NCBI GenBank assembly: GCA_000697355.1
Contig: JNEN01001256.1
Coordinates: 472,425 to 536,424, forward strand
Reading direction: 5' to 3'
Length of the DNA: 64,000 nucleotides
Source of the DNA: Syncephalastrum monosporum B8922
Lineage: Eukaryota > Mucoromycota > Mucoromycetes > Mucorales > Syncephalastraceae
Under the pieces are notes generated by a model. It was not told where the DNA came from. It saw only the letters and a program-made list of their open reading frames with translations, and did no database searches. The position numbers were made by a program, and so were the translations under genes. Below are positions 51,530 through 61,923 of this stretch, one piece after another. Each line of letters starts with the position of its first letter. Position 1 is the first letter of the stretch.

Positions 51530-53560
51530 TCGCTATTCTTCTTCAGATCAATAAAGAGAATCGGGGCATGACGCATGGATAGCGGCAGCTGGATGTGCCC
51601 GATTTCTGGCATAACGTAAAAGTCTGGATGCTGACGTTGCACCACATAAAATGTTGCATGATTGCCTAATTGTCAAAGCGCAACGTTAATTTCAAGAACA
51701 TGGTGTCTATAGACAGTAGTCCTCACCTATGACTTGAAAAGCAAAGGACAGCAGCGTGCCATTCTTGTCAATTGCTTCCTTAGCAAAATGCCCAATGGGT
51801 ACAAGGTCCAAGCCCACACGGCGGTGGTCGAGAGATTGCCTCTCGGGCTTCACCTCGCCGTATCCTATTGCCTTTCGCCGTATCCTATTGCGATGTCCAA
51901 TGATACGCCATCGCAGATACGATGCATGCGTTCGGTCTTGCTGTTGTATCCCCCTCCACACCTACAGCTGTCTTTTTGCACTACCATATGAGAATGCTTC
52001 CCTATCTGTGTTGGACGGCATGCCCCTGTTTCCAATTTTGCTTCCACATACCATCGAAACATGATGTTGCTGCTGAGATCCTCGAAGAGAGGAACAATAG
52101 AAAAATGTAGAAAGGGAGTATCAACTCCATCTCCAGTGGACCGCTTTCCAAGTAGTCGTAAGAAATGTTTCGATTCTAGATAAACGTTAGATCTGGCGCT
52201 TAACTATCCAGGGGTGGAACTTACAAATCACGCACCGAAAGGAGCACTTTGTTCGTTCTATTCATATCATCGCCCATCAGCACTGTGAAAGCTTTTGTCC
52301 CTGGTAGACGCGCGGGTTGTGGGCCGATTTTCTGCGAACACGCCAGGAAAATACACGTCGCGTAATTAACACAAGATCTACATGACCTTATATGCTATTC
52401 ATACCTTAGTCATATCCTCCAATGCAATTTTCATGGTTGTTGGAAACTGCTTGTGACCGATGCCTACGTGCTCAACTATGCTTGTATGGAACCTTCGGCA
52501 AGTAACGCTGCTGTTGTACAGTAGCCGCGTGAATAAGTTATACCCAGATAAGTTATTATCTCGCTTACGTTATATTCTTTTGATCTCCCAAGCGTATAAC
52601 TTATCCGCGCGGCGACTGTACTTATGCAAATCTGCATGTGTTCGTCCCGGTTTGAGTAGTAGGATGATGATAAGGAGAGAATGTGCTGGAGGTGTGTTTT
52701 TAGTTGCAGAGGTCCTTGCAGTCGCATCGTTTTCGTCCCCATCTGAAAGTTTATAGTGTAAGAATTGGGATGCGATACGCGATGTGAGGTGAGAGAATCC
52801 ACGCCGAGACAGGAAACAAGAACGGGACAGGACAGGAACAGGACAAGAAGGCAAGGTCGGGACAGGAAGGCAAGGATGCTGGACAACACACACACGGTCA
52901 ACACACCAACGATGGAAGGACAAGGACTGGATGAATACTAACCAAGCGAGGTAGGATCAAGGGAAACCAGACGGGACTGGAGAACAGAACTGGTACTGAG
53001 AACTAGAGACAGAAAGACTAACAGTCTAAAACAAGAATGATCCTACAGAAGCTGGTCAGAACTCAAGTACGCATAAGCGTGGTGCTCGGTGCTGCGAACC
53101 TAAGATCGAGGACAAGACCAGGAAGAGCGCCGAGGAAAGGTGACAGGGACCAAGAGACAAAGGTCAAGGTATGGAAGGGATAGACAAGAAGATAACGTAA
53201 AATTCTTGGGCCAAGTCTGCACCATCGAAAGTGCAGGGGTTTGAAAAGCATGTGACGGATGCTCCAGTATCGACTCAGCATCGAATTGACCGGTTGAATA
53301 TCGTGGACGTTACACCCATGCTGTCATTTCCCAGCAAAGTTGATCTCAGCCTATAGGCGTGGGAGAAGGAGAATGATCTTGCTCTGAACACGTTCACGCC
53401 CAGCTGTGGTCTGTGCGCTAGCTTGACGCTTAGCGGCTCGCTTCCGAAGGTTCCGAGAGCCTGTGCGTAAAAACGTCAAACATGATTAGTATACAACTGG
53501 ATGCGCCGGTCTCGGTGGTCGTTAGCTCACCAAGATTGAAGCCCAGTGTTCCGCAGGGGT
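51530..53560 (-). pseudogene. Repeat-family gene of unknown function, split by a MITE
   Basis: Minus-strand exon-like pieces: NTPAEHWASIL (about 53,560), GSRNLRKRAAKRQASAQTT (about 53,450), a piece starting GDENDATARTSATKN (from about 52,740), then, after the MITE, MKIALEDMTK (52,432) with a GTATG donor, KIGPQPARLPGTKAF, a long piece with FRWYVEAKLETGACR and IGYGEVKPERQSLDHRRVGL, and ATFYVVQRQHPDFYVMPEIG near 51,600. Donor and acceptor sites link several of these. One frame change lies near 51,870, where GTATCCTATTGC is duplicated (GCCGTATCCTATTGC occurs twice in tandem). The piece with IGYGE and AIDKNG resembles the locus at 54.8 kb. It looks like a recent, nearly intact copy of a dispersed family; no enzymatic motif is recognised. 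Confidence 0.45.
52517..52620. mobile_element. 100-bp MITE, copy 1, with TA target duplication
   Basis: The element proper is 52519-52618, flanked by TA on both sides. Termini are inverted: CAGTAGCCGCGTGAATAAGT at the left and the complement of CAGTCGCCGCGCGGATAAGT at the right. The same element occurs inverted at 54,642-54,741, also exactly 100 bp. TA duplication points to Tc1/mariner-type mobilisation. Removing the element and one TA from the minus-strand gene gives an uninterrupted frame. Confidence 0.85.
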
Positions 53561-54378
53561 ATTGTCTGTAACATGACGCAGTGGGGTGATAGCCGTGTTA
53601 GACACCGGATGACTATGCGTTGTGCGTCGCATCAGATGTTGGCCCGGTACATTCCATCACTGTGTATGTCTTGAACCACGGCGTCGGCACCGAAAGGACC
53701 TTGAGATGTGTAAGGCGTGGAAGCCCATTGCGTTCCTTAGTTGATGGTGTGTTGGAAGTCGACTGGTTCGTGGTGGCGGAGACGTGAAACAGGAAGAGAG
53801 GCACCCCTTCCAAAATTGGAAGGTCGAAAGCAACTTATATCAGGTGCCCCCTGCGTGATTGAATTGCTGTGATTTGTGACGTTGTGCCGGTTCCACCCGC
53901 CCTTCAGCTCTCTTTCATGAAGAAATAGACGCGACAATGATCAGGCAGAACGTTAGCGACCCCCGGTAGATGCGCATTCTTGAAACCGTAATCGCAGAGG
54001 ACGTCGAGTCATTGTACCATCGTGGGGCTCGCCTTCCACAAAGTTTCAAACTTGCAAGACACCGATGCCGGCCTTCACGAAATCGTACAAGAGGAAACCT
54101 TTGACGTTGATGAGGTTGCGACAGGCCTACCTTCGGGCACATACTATGGAAAACTGTCATCTGCACACAACAGCTCACCACTGACGCCGCCACTGTGCAT
54201 ACAGTATGTACTGTATGTCGATATTGCTGGATAATACCCCCAGATGCAGCAATATGCTTCTGATTTGTCGTGAACAACAATCTGACACTTGAATCTGACG
54301 TTCACCTGCTCCTGGCTATGAATTCAATCGTCGTCTTTCAAAGCGGTAATCGTCTTCACAAAGCAATGATGCCATTTT
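53560..54378. other. Region between the two repeat-family loci
   Basis: No supported gene. Frames of up to 121 codons (minus, 53,915-54,280) have no recognisable domain and high Ser/Arg/Cys content typical of non-coding translation. Confidence 0.35.
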
Positions 54379-55047
54379 TTGGAAACAAACTTTACTCTCG
54401 AATCCGTGAACGCAAGCAAATTCCCCGGCGATGCGCTACTCAAAGCTATCGAGATCGCTCAAAGTCTGTTTAATAAACAAACGAATCGAATTGGCGCGAA
54501 CATATTCCTGCTCAATCTGGCAAGCACATTGGATGACAACATCAACAAACGCCTACTCGTGTCGACATCACAGCTTCTCCAGTCTCTTCCTATGGATCCC
54601 ACCAACACCGACATCCCAGAAAGTTCATTGATCATCAGATAAAGTAGCCACGCCGATAATCTATACGCTCGGGAGATCAAAAGGAAATAACGTAGGCGAG
54701 ATAATAACCTATCTGGGTATAACTTATCCGCGCGGCTACTGTATATTGCTCCTTTATTGCAGCCTTCGTTTGATGACGATGACCTCAGCATCCGACTTGA
54801 TTTCACTGGTACCGAGCTTGCAGACAAAATCAAGCGACCGCCGAATGTCAATGGATGTCCTGACTGCATGATGACGCGCTTTCTTCATCAAACGGAAGAT
54901 GGCACCAATATTGGCTACGGTGAACTCAAAAAACTGTCTATGGCAAGCAACCATTTCTTGGTGAACTGGGATGTGGTCCGTCTCGCATTCTTTGGAAAAA
55001 ATGCCATAGATGAGAATCATCTCAAAGGCAGCGATCTGCAAAACTGA
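54379..55047 (+). pseudogene. Second repeat-family gene copy, split by a MITE
   Basis: The frame METNFTLESVNASKFPGDA runs to SSLIIR at 54,639, is stopped by the MITE, and resumes after it as IAPLLQPSFDDDDLSIRLDF through VVRLAFFGKNAIDENHLKGS to a stop at 55,047. The two halves join in one frame if the 100-bp element and one TA are removed. The second half shares IGYGE-K and F-K-AID-N signatures with the 51.5-52.4 kb gene, at the same relative position, so the two are probably paralogues. No function is recognised. Upstream (53.6-54.4 kb) no clear exon was found. Confidence 0.45.
54640..54743. mobile_element. 100-bp MITE, copy 2, inverted relative to copy 1
   Basis: Element 54642-54741 with TA duplications at 54640-54641 and 54742-54743. 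Along its length it matches the reverse complement of copy 1 (shared blocks include GGGAGATCAAAAG, GCGAGATAATAAC and CTGGGTATAACTTAT). Its left terminus is more degraded than its right one. Both copies have the same orientation relative to the sense strand of the gene they interrupt. Confidence 0.85.
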
Positions 55048-55644
55048 CTAGAACTTACGTGGTATCTGGTCCACCTGTGGTCGACATCTGGATGCACTAT
55101 GACTATGGTCTGGGATTTCGACTATTTTACTATGGATTTTTGGAGTAAAGTCTTCAGCATGTTCCAATAGACAGTAGATACTGTATGTACAGCCTTGATT
55201 TCTCTCTTGTCAGCATGCACGTCACTAAAAAAAAACTTTGCCCTGACTCCTCCATGAAGGTGCCATGGCGAAGCACATGTCCATTCCAGCATTGCAAAGA
55301 TAATATTGCAAATCTCGACCTTGTGTGATGCAGTATATCTCGCCACTTATTTGATACGGATGCTCTTAATTTTTTATCACCTACTAGGGACTGTTATTAA
55401 CGTGACAAGTACGTCTAATAACATAATGATGGTCCTCAAAAATGGAAAAAAGGCATCCGTGAGGAAATATCGGGGTTGGCTAGGAAAAGATACGTTGGAA
55501 TACTGTGATTCGCTGCTTTAGCATTAATCGCATCTATTCGAGGTGTCAATTAGAGTTTATCCGCATAACACTTTCCATACCGATCTATTCGGTATATCTC
55601 TGAGAAACCGGATTATGGCAGTAGACTCATCGCAAAACTGTAAG

Positions 55645-55830
55645 AGCGTTTCAAGGCCTGAAAAGGCCACCGCATGCCATTTGGGGCCCCATGCATCTTA
55701 TCAGGCCTTTTCAAGCCTTATGTGGCTTTTGAAGGTTCCACTGTGCATTGCAAGGCCTTTCAATGCCTTTTGAGGTTCTTTGTACCTTTTACGCCCTTTC
55801 ATACTTTTTGATGCCTTTTGATGCCGTTTG
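55645..55830. repeat. Degenerate GCCTTTT repeat block, left arm
   Basis: A cluster of AGGCCTTT, TCAAGCCTT, AATGCCTTTTGA and GATGCCTTTTGATGCC units, roughly ten imperfect copies, in the CCTTTT orientation. The matching block in the opposite orientation is at 57,240-57,560, about 1.4 kb away. Confidence 0.75.
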
Positions 55831-55889
55831 CTGTGGCCTAAGTGACCAGTACCCCATTATCGGTGTGAGCCGAGCCCTATACTGTAAGC

Positions 55890-56150
55890 CTATTTTGTTC
55901 TCTCATTTCGGCATTGATTGATATAAAGATGGCAGTGGAGAAATTTACTCATAGATCGTCCCGTGTTGTCCATTCTGATTTGCTCATTCGTAAAAGGCTC
56001 GTTGTCAAGGCGTCTTTCCTTCCAAAGACATTGTGTGATATCGGTTGATATTTGATTATCCATGTGGGACTTGGCATAATGCCATTCGAGGCTGGCGGAT
56101 GCCTTGAAGTTATTTTCACATATACAACATACTTTACGTACATTCTTGTT
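55890..56150 (-). CDS. C2H2 zinc-finger ORF (single exon seen, partial gene)
   Basis: After a good acceptor (TCTCATTAG) the frame reads 86 residues to a TAG. It holds one well-formed C2H2 finger, VCCICENNFKASASLEWHYA followed by KSH, with spacing C-x2-C-x12-H-x4-H, then a charged stretch (CLWKERRLDNEPFTNEQIRM). The 5' exon is uncertain: a plausible coding piece upstream (MNRQDGSLRTIPL) ends at a GTGAGT donor but in a different phase. It lies immediately inside the left AAAAGGC-type arm, so it may belong to a mobile element. Confidence 0.45.
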   Translation of the reverse strand, partial: NKNVRKVCCICENNFKASASLEWHYAKSHMDNQISTDITQCLWKERRLDNEPFTNEQIRMDNTGRSMSKFLHCHLYINQCRNERTK

Positions 56151-56381
56151 CTAATGAGATAAGAGAGTTAACCAGTATTTTTTACTCACAAGGGTATGGT
56201 ACGGAGACTACCGTCCTGCCGGTTCATGGTAAGAAAAATAAGTGTGACCGACACGCGCTCGTATCCCAGGCCCAGTTCAGCCGCATGAGATTTCATAAAG
56301 CGCAACGTACATATTTTTCCCATTCCTTTCATTGATCTTTTTCTTCTTATCGTCAAACACCTTCGCTTTCAAGCTATCAAG

Positions 56382-56538
56382 ATGCCACGAGACAAAAATG
56401 AACATAAAAGAGAAGGAGAAGCTTCGCAAAGACATAAAAAAGGTATGATTACTCATAGTTTAGAGGTCCTCTACGACTAAACGCGCTTTTGCAGATAAAA
56501 GCAGTAATAAGACTCCCAGGAGAAAGAAAAAGAAATGA
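56382..56538 (+). CDS. Candidate tiny lysine-rich spliced ORF
   Basis: Exons 56382-56442 and 56495-56538 with a GTATG donor and a TTTTGCAG acceptor give 34 residues, MPRDKNEHKREGEASQRHKK then a basic end. The CT-rich tract before the ATG looks like a fungal 5' UTR. It could be the start of a longer gene whose later exons are not resolved. No family is known. Confidence 0.3.
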
Positions 56539-56659
56539 GCCTGTGTCGCAAATGTTTGTATTTTCTTTTTTATTTCTGAAAGAGAGTTGTTATGTAATGC
56601 GCTTCCAAGGTGCTCTCTAATATATGAAAACGAACATAGTCCAGGTAGCATAAGGGCAG

Positions 56660-56988
56660 ATGAAGATGACAAGTCCATTGGGCGCCAAACGGTTGAAATA
56701 TTTTTTCCGAGGTGCAGCCAATTCAAGGCTTTCGTCCGGAGCGGATGACGCAAAAGTGGCGCAAGCATTGCTTATCTTTTACATCCGATATGGTGAGTAC
56801 CTTTCATGCATCGGTCAGTATGGGCTAGGGGCTCATGGAGAAAATGGTATATGTATTTTTGTATCCGGAAGGAGTATCAGAATGATTTACCGAAGAAGGA
56901 CATGGAGTTTTCTGCTAGGTCGTCGTGGAAAAGCAAGTACCTAAGTCTGTTCGAAAGTCCAGTACCACATGACATCGATTGGAAATGA
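56660..56988 (+). pseudogene. Broken ORF between the repeat arms
   Basis: Two overlapping frames look protein-like: one with KVAQALLIFYIRYG up to about 56,795, and one from 56,806 with WYMYFCIRKEYQNDLPKKDM ending VPHDIDWK at 56,988. Linking them by splicing would need a 26-bp intron, too short to be credible, so a frameshift is more likely. Family unknown. Confidence 0.3.
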
Positions 56989-57229
56989 GCCATCCACATC
57001 CAACAGCAGGAGGTTGAGCGCTTGTGCCGTGGCTCCATCGGCAGCGTGACTCTTCAAGACGTGTTTACTATCCACACTGACGATGAAAATAACGATAGCG
57101 ATACAAATGACTAGCAGAAGAGGAGAACTGAGGGCAAACCCAGCTGAGATGAGGTTTTAAAAGCAATACATAATCGTTATCTGACAAGGGAGATGTTCAC
57201 AAGCTTGAAAAGGTCCAATTGATTTATAA

Positions 57230-57560
57230 GGGTGCAAAAGGCGCAAAAAAAAAGTGAGGTTATATAAAGGGCTTCAAAAGGCTTCAAAAGGCATGAAAGG
57301 GCCTTAAAGGTACGAAAGGTACAAGAGGCTAAGCAGCATGCAAACAAAAGGATGTAAGAAGCAAAAAAAGGATTAGAGATTATATATAAGGCTTTAAAAG
57401 GCTTTAAAAGGCACAAAAAGCACAAAAGGCACAAAAGGCACCAAAAGTGTCCCAATAGTTTTTTCGGGCATTCGTTGCCTTTCACAGCCCCAAAAGGTAG
57501 GGCCAGCTTCCCATGCCATTTTTTGCATTTTAAGGCCTTTTAAGGCCTCAAAAAGCAAAA
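57230..57560. repeat. Degenerate AAAAGGC repeat block, right arm
   Basis: About fifteen imperfect copies of AAAAGGC, including AAGGCTTCAAAAGGCTTC, AAGGCTTTAAAAGGC and AAAGGCACAAAAGGCACC, ending with TTTTAAGGCCTTTTAAGGCC. The orientation is opposite to that of the block at 55,645-55,830. Confidence 0.75.
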
Positions 57561-58320
57561 CAAGATTTAGGTTGTTGTTTAAAGAGTATAGTTTAGAACT
57601 GTCATTATTTTACAATGCCATGGGAGTCATTGCGAATATATGTCATAGCAGAGGCAGATGTGTACTTCATGTTTATATACCAGATGTTATAGATATCCGT
57701 ATCAACAAGCGGATGTATCTAAGGTTTGGCCATGACTTTTAACTGCCGTTGTCGAGTAATAGGATGGCTTTGAAGCATCGTATTTGGACGGTCGAGCTCG
57801 TGTGTGTTTGACGATCATTCCCTGATATTCAATTTAGTTCAATATAAGTTCAGTCTCAGTCAATCTCTTGTCCCTTCATTTCTCTCTCAGGCCATATTTC
57901 TTTTTATATTTCCATCTTCGGGTGCTCAGTGGATGAAGGACTGCTATCTCGCCCACTACTTGCTAACTGGTATCGTGTCGCTCCTGCCGAAAGCATTCCT
58001 ACTACCGAGGCATCCAACGTCCAGTCCGTATATGTGCCACTTTCTTGTACTGGTGTTGAATGGCTCTACGATCGATCGTGCTCCTGTTACTCTTCATTTT
58101 GGAGTTTTTATTCGTCTTCCTGTTGTCCATGATCAATATGATTATGGTTGCCGTACAGCGGATTTCGCGCAGAGAAGTGCCACGGGTCGCCTTCGTCCTC
58201 ACTTGGGGATACTTCTACTTCTAAAGGTGCGTAACATCGAGCTCCACGTCAGGTCGAGGATTAGCACGACGATAATTATCCACGCCGTGGGGCACTACTG
58301 TAGATCTTGCTTTCGGAACG
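57561..58320. other. Unassigned sequence before the retrotransposon relic
   Basis: Contains a plus-strand frame of 176 codons (57,804-58,334), rich in Leu/Phe/Ser, without a known domain. By position it could be the long terminal repeat or leader of the Ty3-like element that starts next; I could not find a matching second copy in the window. Confidence 0.3.
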
Positions 58321-59760
58321 CCAGCAATGTCTGAGGCTAACGACCTCCCAAATACTCCCGCAAACCTTGCCGAGACTCTGTTGCCGCTGGCCAGTACTGA
58401 AGGCCAGCTTCAATTGATCGAACGTGGAAGGTCCCGGACATATCATTGCAGCCACGACGCGCTTAAGAGGGTACCAATCCCTCATAGCAGCAAAAGAGCA
58501 GGTACTTGATGAGGTAGTTCTGCCTTTCTCGTCAAGCTCCACGTCTATTGCTGCCAGTAATCTTGCCCTGAGTTACACGTTTCAGGCCACGAGTGCCCGG
58601 AACGGCTGAAGGCGCGCAGACAGCATCAAAGCCATAATCGCTTGGTCGGTATCACCGTCATTGAGAACCGCACTCGCGCCACGAACCTGTATGACGAAGA
58701 CCTGGCGGAACTAGATCGCCAAGCGCAGGGTAAGCAAAGTGACATCAAAAGTTCAAGCCATATACAGTAGCTTTCGTTATGGTACCTAGCACTCTGAAAA
58801 ATAAGAAAGGCATAGTGGCTCTCATGGACACGGGGCAGGAACGTCGTTATATGGATATAGAGTGTTCCACATAGAATAGAGTTTCTGTTGAGCGATGCAA
58901 ACTTGTTATTGCCGATAGTATCTTGGTGGAAGCGAAAACTACCATCACACGCATTGGCAATGTCAGAAAAGGCCGGGTGCTTCATGATGAAATGAAATTG
59001 CAGCATTGCCTCGAGTTGATGCCATAATCTAATTATAAGCAAGTAATTATTGTTTTGGACCTGATGTCCAAGATCGGTATTGCTTTTATTACCTTAGCCA
59101 CATAATGGACAAAATTGACAGAGGCTGAAGAAGATCCCCTTGTGCCTTACGAAACAGCCAAACGAGTCTCCTACTCGTACCAAAAAAGAAAGAAACGAGT
59201 TGATACAAGCTATCAGTCCCATATTAAAACAGAATGCAAAGATTCCGAAAGACTCATTCTGTATACAGTACCTGAGGCGGTAGTGGAGTTGAGGCCTACT
59301 CCAGGCGTCACCTCCTACCGTAGACAGTAACATTTGCACATTAAATGCCCAGAAATCTGGCACAGCCACAGGCCAACGATTAATGGCTTGAAAAAGGGCA
59401 CGATGGAGCGAGCGCCTATTGGAACAGCTCCTTGGAGTTCATACACGCGAAGAACGTGTTTCGAAATTACACGGATAAAGGACCATGACTAGGCGTCTAC
59501 CATATTTACTGTATCAGTCGTTGCCGAAGGACAAGTATCCCTTACCTCTGTTTAAAGGTATATTCCACCAGGTGGTAGGTGCAGCCATTTTGTGCGTCAA
59601 GACATATTCACCTACGTTTGGTCCAATGGCTGTAATCCAGTCTTTTGGCAGGTGCGATGAGATCCAAGCGACGTCGAAAGGACACCAGGTACTATGTATC
59701 GCCAACAAAGTGATCTTCTATACCGTGCTGGCTTGCAGACAAGAGGGAAGGCAGAAATAG
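58320..59760 (+). mobile_element. Decayed Ty3/gypsy-like retrotransposon
   Basis: Broken plus-strand frames are in the order gag, protease, reverse transcriptase: MSEANDLPNTPANLAETLLP (58,327); a zinc-knuckle-like remnant near CPELHVSGHECPERLKAR (about 58,570); a retropepsin-like piece with ALMDTGQERRYMD (the DTG motif, about 58,830), followed by an IIVLDLMSKIGI segment; and an RT entry motif, LPKDKYPLPLFKGIFHQV, at about 59,515-59,570. Stops and frameshifts interrupt all parts; integrase and LTRs were not found. Confidence 0.65.
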
Positions 59761-59879
59761 GCTGTTGTTCTTTGGTGTGGCTCATTTTGTGCCAAGGAGA
59801 CCAGAAATCCAAAGTGCAAACTGCCAGTCGTACCCGAGCCTGTCGCCGTCCCTGTAGTGTGCTGTGACGTGTCAGACGC

Positions 59880-60310
59880 TTGCGACATGAGCCATGTTGC
59901 TCATTGTCAAACCGAATGTCAAGGTGCGAAGACGTGCGACCTGCAGAATGGGGTACCAGCGGTAGGAAGAGCGAAGGAAATGTGCTTTGCATGGGCGAGG
60001 GTAGCGGCTGTAGCAAAAGAAAGCCTCTTTCGGGTTAGTATGTTGTCGCCCTACCTTGGCAGCTACATTTCGCAACATGCGAGATGAGCAATGTGCTCAT
60101 CGACCAAACGAATGTCAGCCTGGTTATGCGTGCGGGGCGTAGACCGTCTAGGCGGGCGTGGAAGAAGTGTAAAACGAAGAGTACTGGTTGTGGTTGGGTC
60201 AATTTCTGGCCTAGAAACAGCAACAAAAAGGAAAACCTACTGCGTCTACACGGCCAGGTTGGTTGGCTCTGGCTTTTGCAATGTCGGCGACATGAGCAAT
60301 GTGCTCATCG
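59880..60310. repeat. About 200-bp tandem unit with palindromic core (left array)
   Basis: The core ATGAGCAATGTGCTCAT (near-palindromic), followed by CG, a short gap and AACCGAATGTC, recurs at about 59,887, 60,084 and 60,289, i.e. every 197-205 bp. Sequence between cores is less conserved. Confidence 0.7.
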
Positions 60311-61012
60311 TCGAAACCGAATGTCGAAACGTCGGGCTGGGAAGGTGTGGTCTATCCTGGAGAGTGTGTATGGTATGGCGCAGAGCAAGTAAAAAGGTGG
60401 CCTTTGCAATGAGAGAGCAATGGGCGGCGTGAAATTGTTAGTTTTCAGACTCAACCTGCATGGACACATCCTCGGATACAATAATGTACTGTAGGGGAGG
60501 CTATGCCCCACCAAGCGATCTCTTTGGGACTCGCTCTGGTTTCAGTATGTTGGCATTATCCCATCCGCCGCTGAGATCACCCAGGCGCTATGGGAACTCA
60601 AAGCTTCTCGTCCGCGTGATACTCGGATACCCGGCTTCTTCTTTATCGCCTGCGTGTTACTGGCCATCTGGCGAGCCCACTGGAGATCCATTTTGGATGA
60701 TTTTCCTTTCAGGTATAATGCTGTTCACCAAGATGCCTGCCGCCTTGTGGACACTATTATTGCGGAACATACCCTGCAAAAGCTGGGGTAGCTAATTGCT
60801 GTCTTTCCTACGTTTCCCAATGCCTTGATCCGTACCCTTTTTATACTTTTTCCGATATGTAACTAATCAAATTATTTTTATAGTCTGGGTGCCTCTCCTC
60901 TACTGCCTGTACAGTGACGCACATGGACAATAAACTCAGTTCTCCACTGAAAAAAAAATGTACTGTAGGGGAGGCTATGTATAGTACGCTGCATACACAA
61001 AGGTGTATGTAC
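60085..61012 (+). repeat. 454-bp inverted duplication, left arm (interrupted)
   Basis: After removing 60,506-60,979 (the LINE and one copy of its target duplication), the arm is 454 bp. It pairs with 61,470-61,923 on the other strand, with 342 bp (60,091-60,432) translating identically. Outer ends diverge abruptly beside TGAGCAATGTGCTCAT, and inner ends after AAAGGTGTATGTAC. Confidence 0.9.
60506..60957 (+). mobile_element. 5'-truncated LINE with poly(A) end and 22-bp target duplication
   Basis: A 452-bp insert lies between two identical 22-bp copies of a sequence starting ATGTACTGTAGGGGAGG (60,484-60,505 and 60,958-60,979). It ends in CACTGAAAAAAAA. Its plus-strand frame (about 60,545-60,792) encodes a C-terminal non-LTR reverse-transcriptase-type end: GFFFIACVLLAIWRAHWRSI, then RYNAVHQDACRLVDTIIAEH and a stop, followed by a 165-bp 3' UTR. 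Truncation, A-tail and duplication are the marks of target-primed reverse transcription. Confidence 0.85.
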
Positions 61013-61469
61013 AGTATTTAAAGTAGATAATAGTCTGGCACTTGCTGGATGAGCCTTGTTTCAAGCCGTCTTGTCTACAGTATACAGTTACTCACTTTTA
61101 GGCTTTCACACAAGATGATTGCTTTCATTCTTTTCTTGCTATGCGATTTATTTCATCTTTTGCAAGGTATAGCAGTATTTACTGCTCTGGATGTTAGAGC
61201 AAATACGCCATTGATTACAAGTTTTTCTTGAACACTGGACCAACAAAACCTTGTTTCTAATCAGTACATACGCATACTGTAAGTAAATATGGGATAAATG
61301 GCCTCAACAAAGCCTTAGCATATAACCGCGAGCATGGAATTTACAGTATCTGCATTGATTAAGGCTTGGTGCCGCTACGGTTGTAGAGCACAAATCTACA
61401 GTGGGTGTCCAGTGCGGAAGCCGGTCTCGCTGCACACTATTTACCATGGTCTACTACAGTATAAATATG
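61013..61469. other. 457-bp spacer between the inverted arms
   Basis: AT-rich, with several TACAGTA/TACTGTA motifs (for example TCTACAGTATACAGT near 61,075). No ORF above 60 codons with protein-like content. Confidence 0.5.
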
Positions 61470-61923
61470 GTACATACACCTTTGTGTATGCAGCGTACTG
61501 TACATAGCCTCCCCTACAGTACATTATTGTATCCGAGGATGTGTCCATGCAGGTTGAGTCTGAAAACTAACAATTTCACGCCGCCCATTGCTCTCTCATT
61601 GCAAAGGCCACCTTTTTACTTGCTCTGCGCCATACCATACACACTCTCCAGGATAGACCACACCTTCCCAGCCCGACGTTTCGACATTCGGTTTCGACGA
61701 TGAGCACATTGCTCATGTCGCCGACATTGCAAAAGCCAGAGCCAACCAACCTGGCCGTGTAGACGCAGTAGGTTTTCCTTTTTGTTGCTGTTTCTAGGCC
61801 AGAAATTGACCCAACCACAACCAGTACTCTTCGTTTTACACTTCTTCCACGCCCGCCTAGACGGTCTACGCCCCGCACGCATAACCAGGCTGACATTCGT
61901 TTGGTCGATGAGCACATTGCTCA
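61470..61923 (-). repeat. 454-bp inverted duplication, right arm (intact)
   Basis: Uninterrupted copy of the left arm on the opposite strand. One visible difference is TACAG here against TATAG in the left arm, next to the LINE insertion site. It carries the empty target site of the LINE (61,500-61,525 region), which confirms the insertion came after the duplication. Confidence 0.9.

Noticed and set aside
60091..61917. Identical 113-codon ORFs on plus (60,091-60,432) and minus (61,576-61,917) strands as a duplicated gene
   Set aside because: They are the two arms of the inverted duplication; the translation is Arg/Val/Cys-rich without domains, and other frames of the same DNA are equally open.
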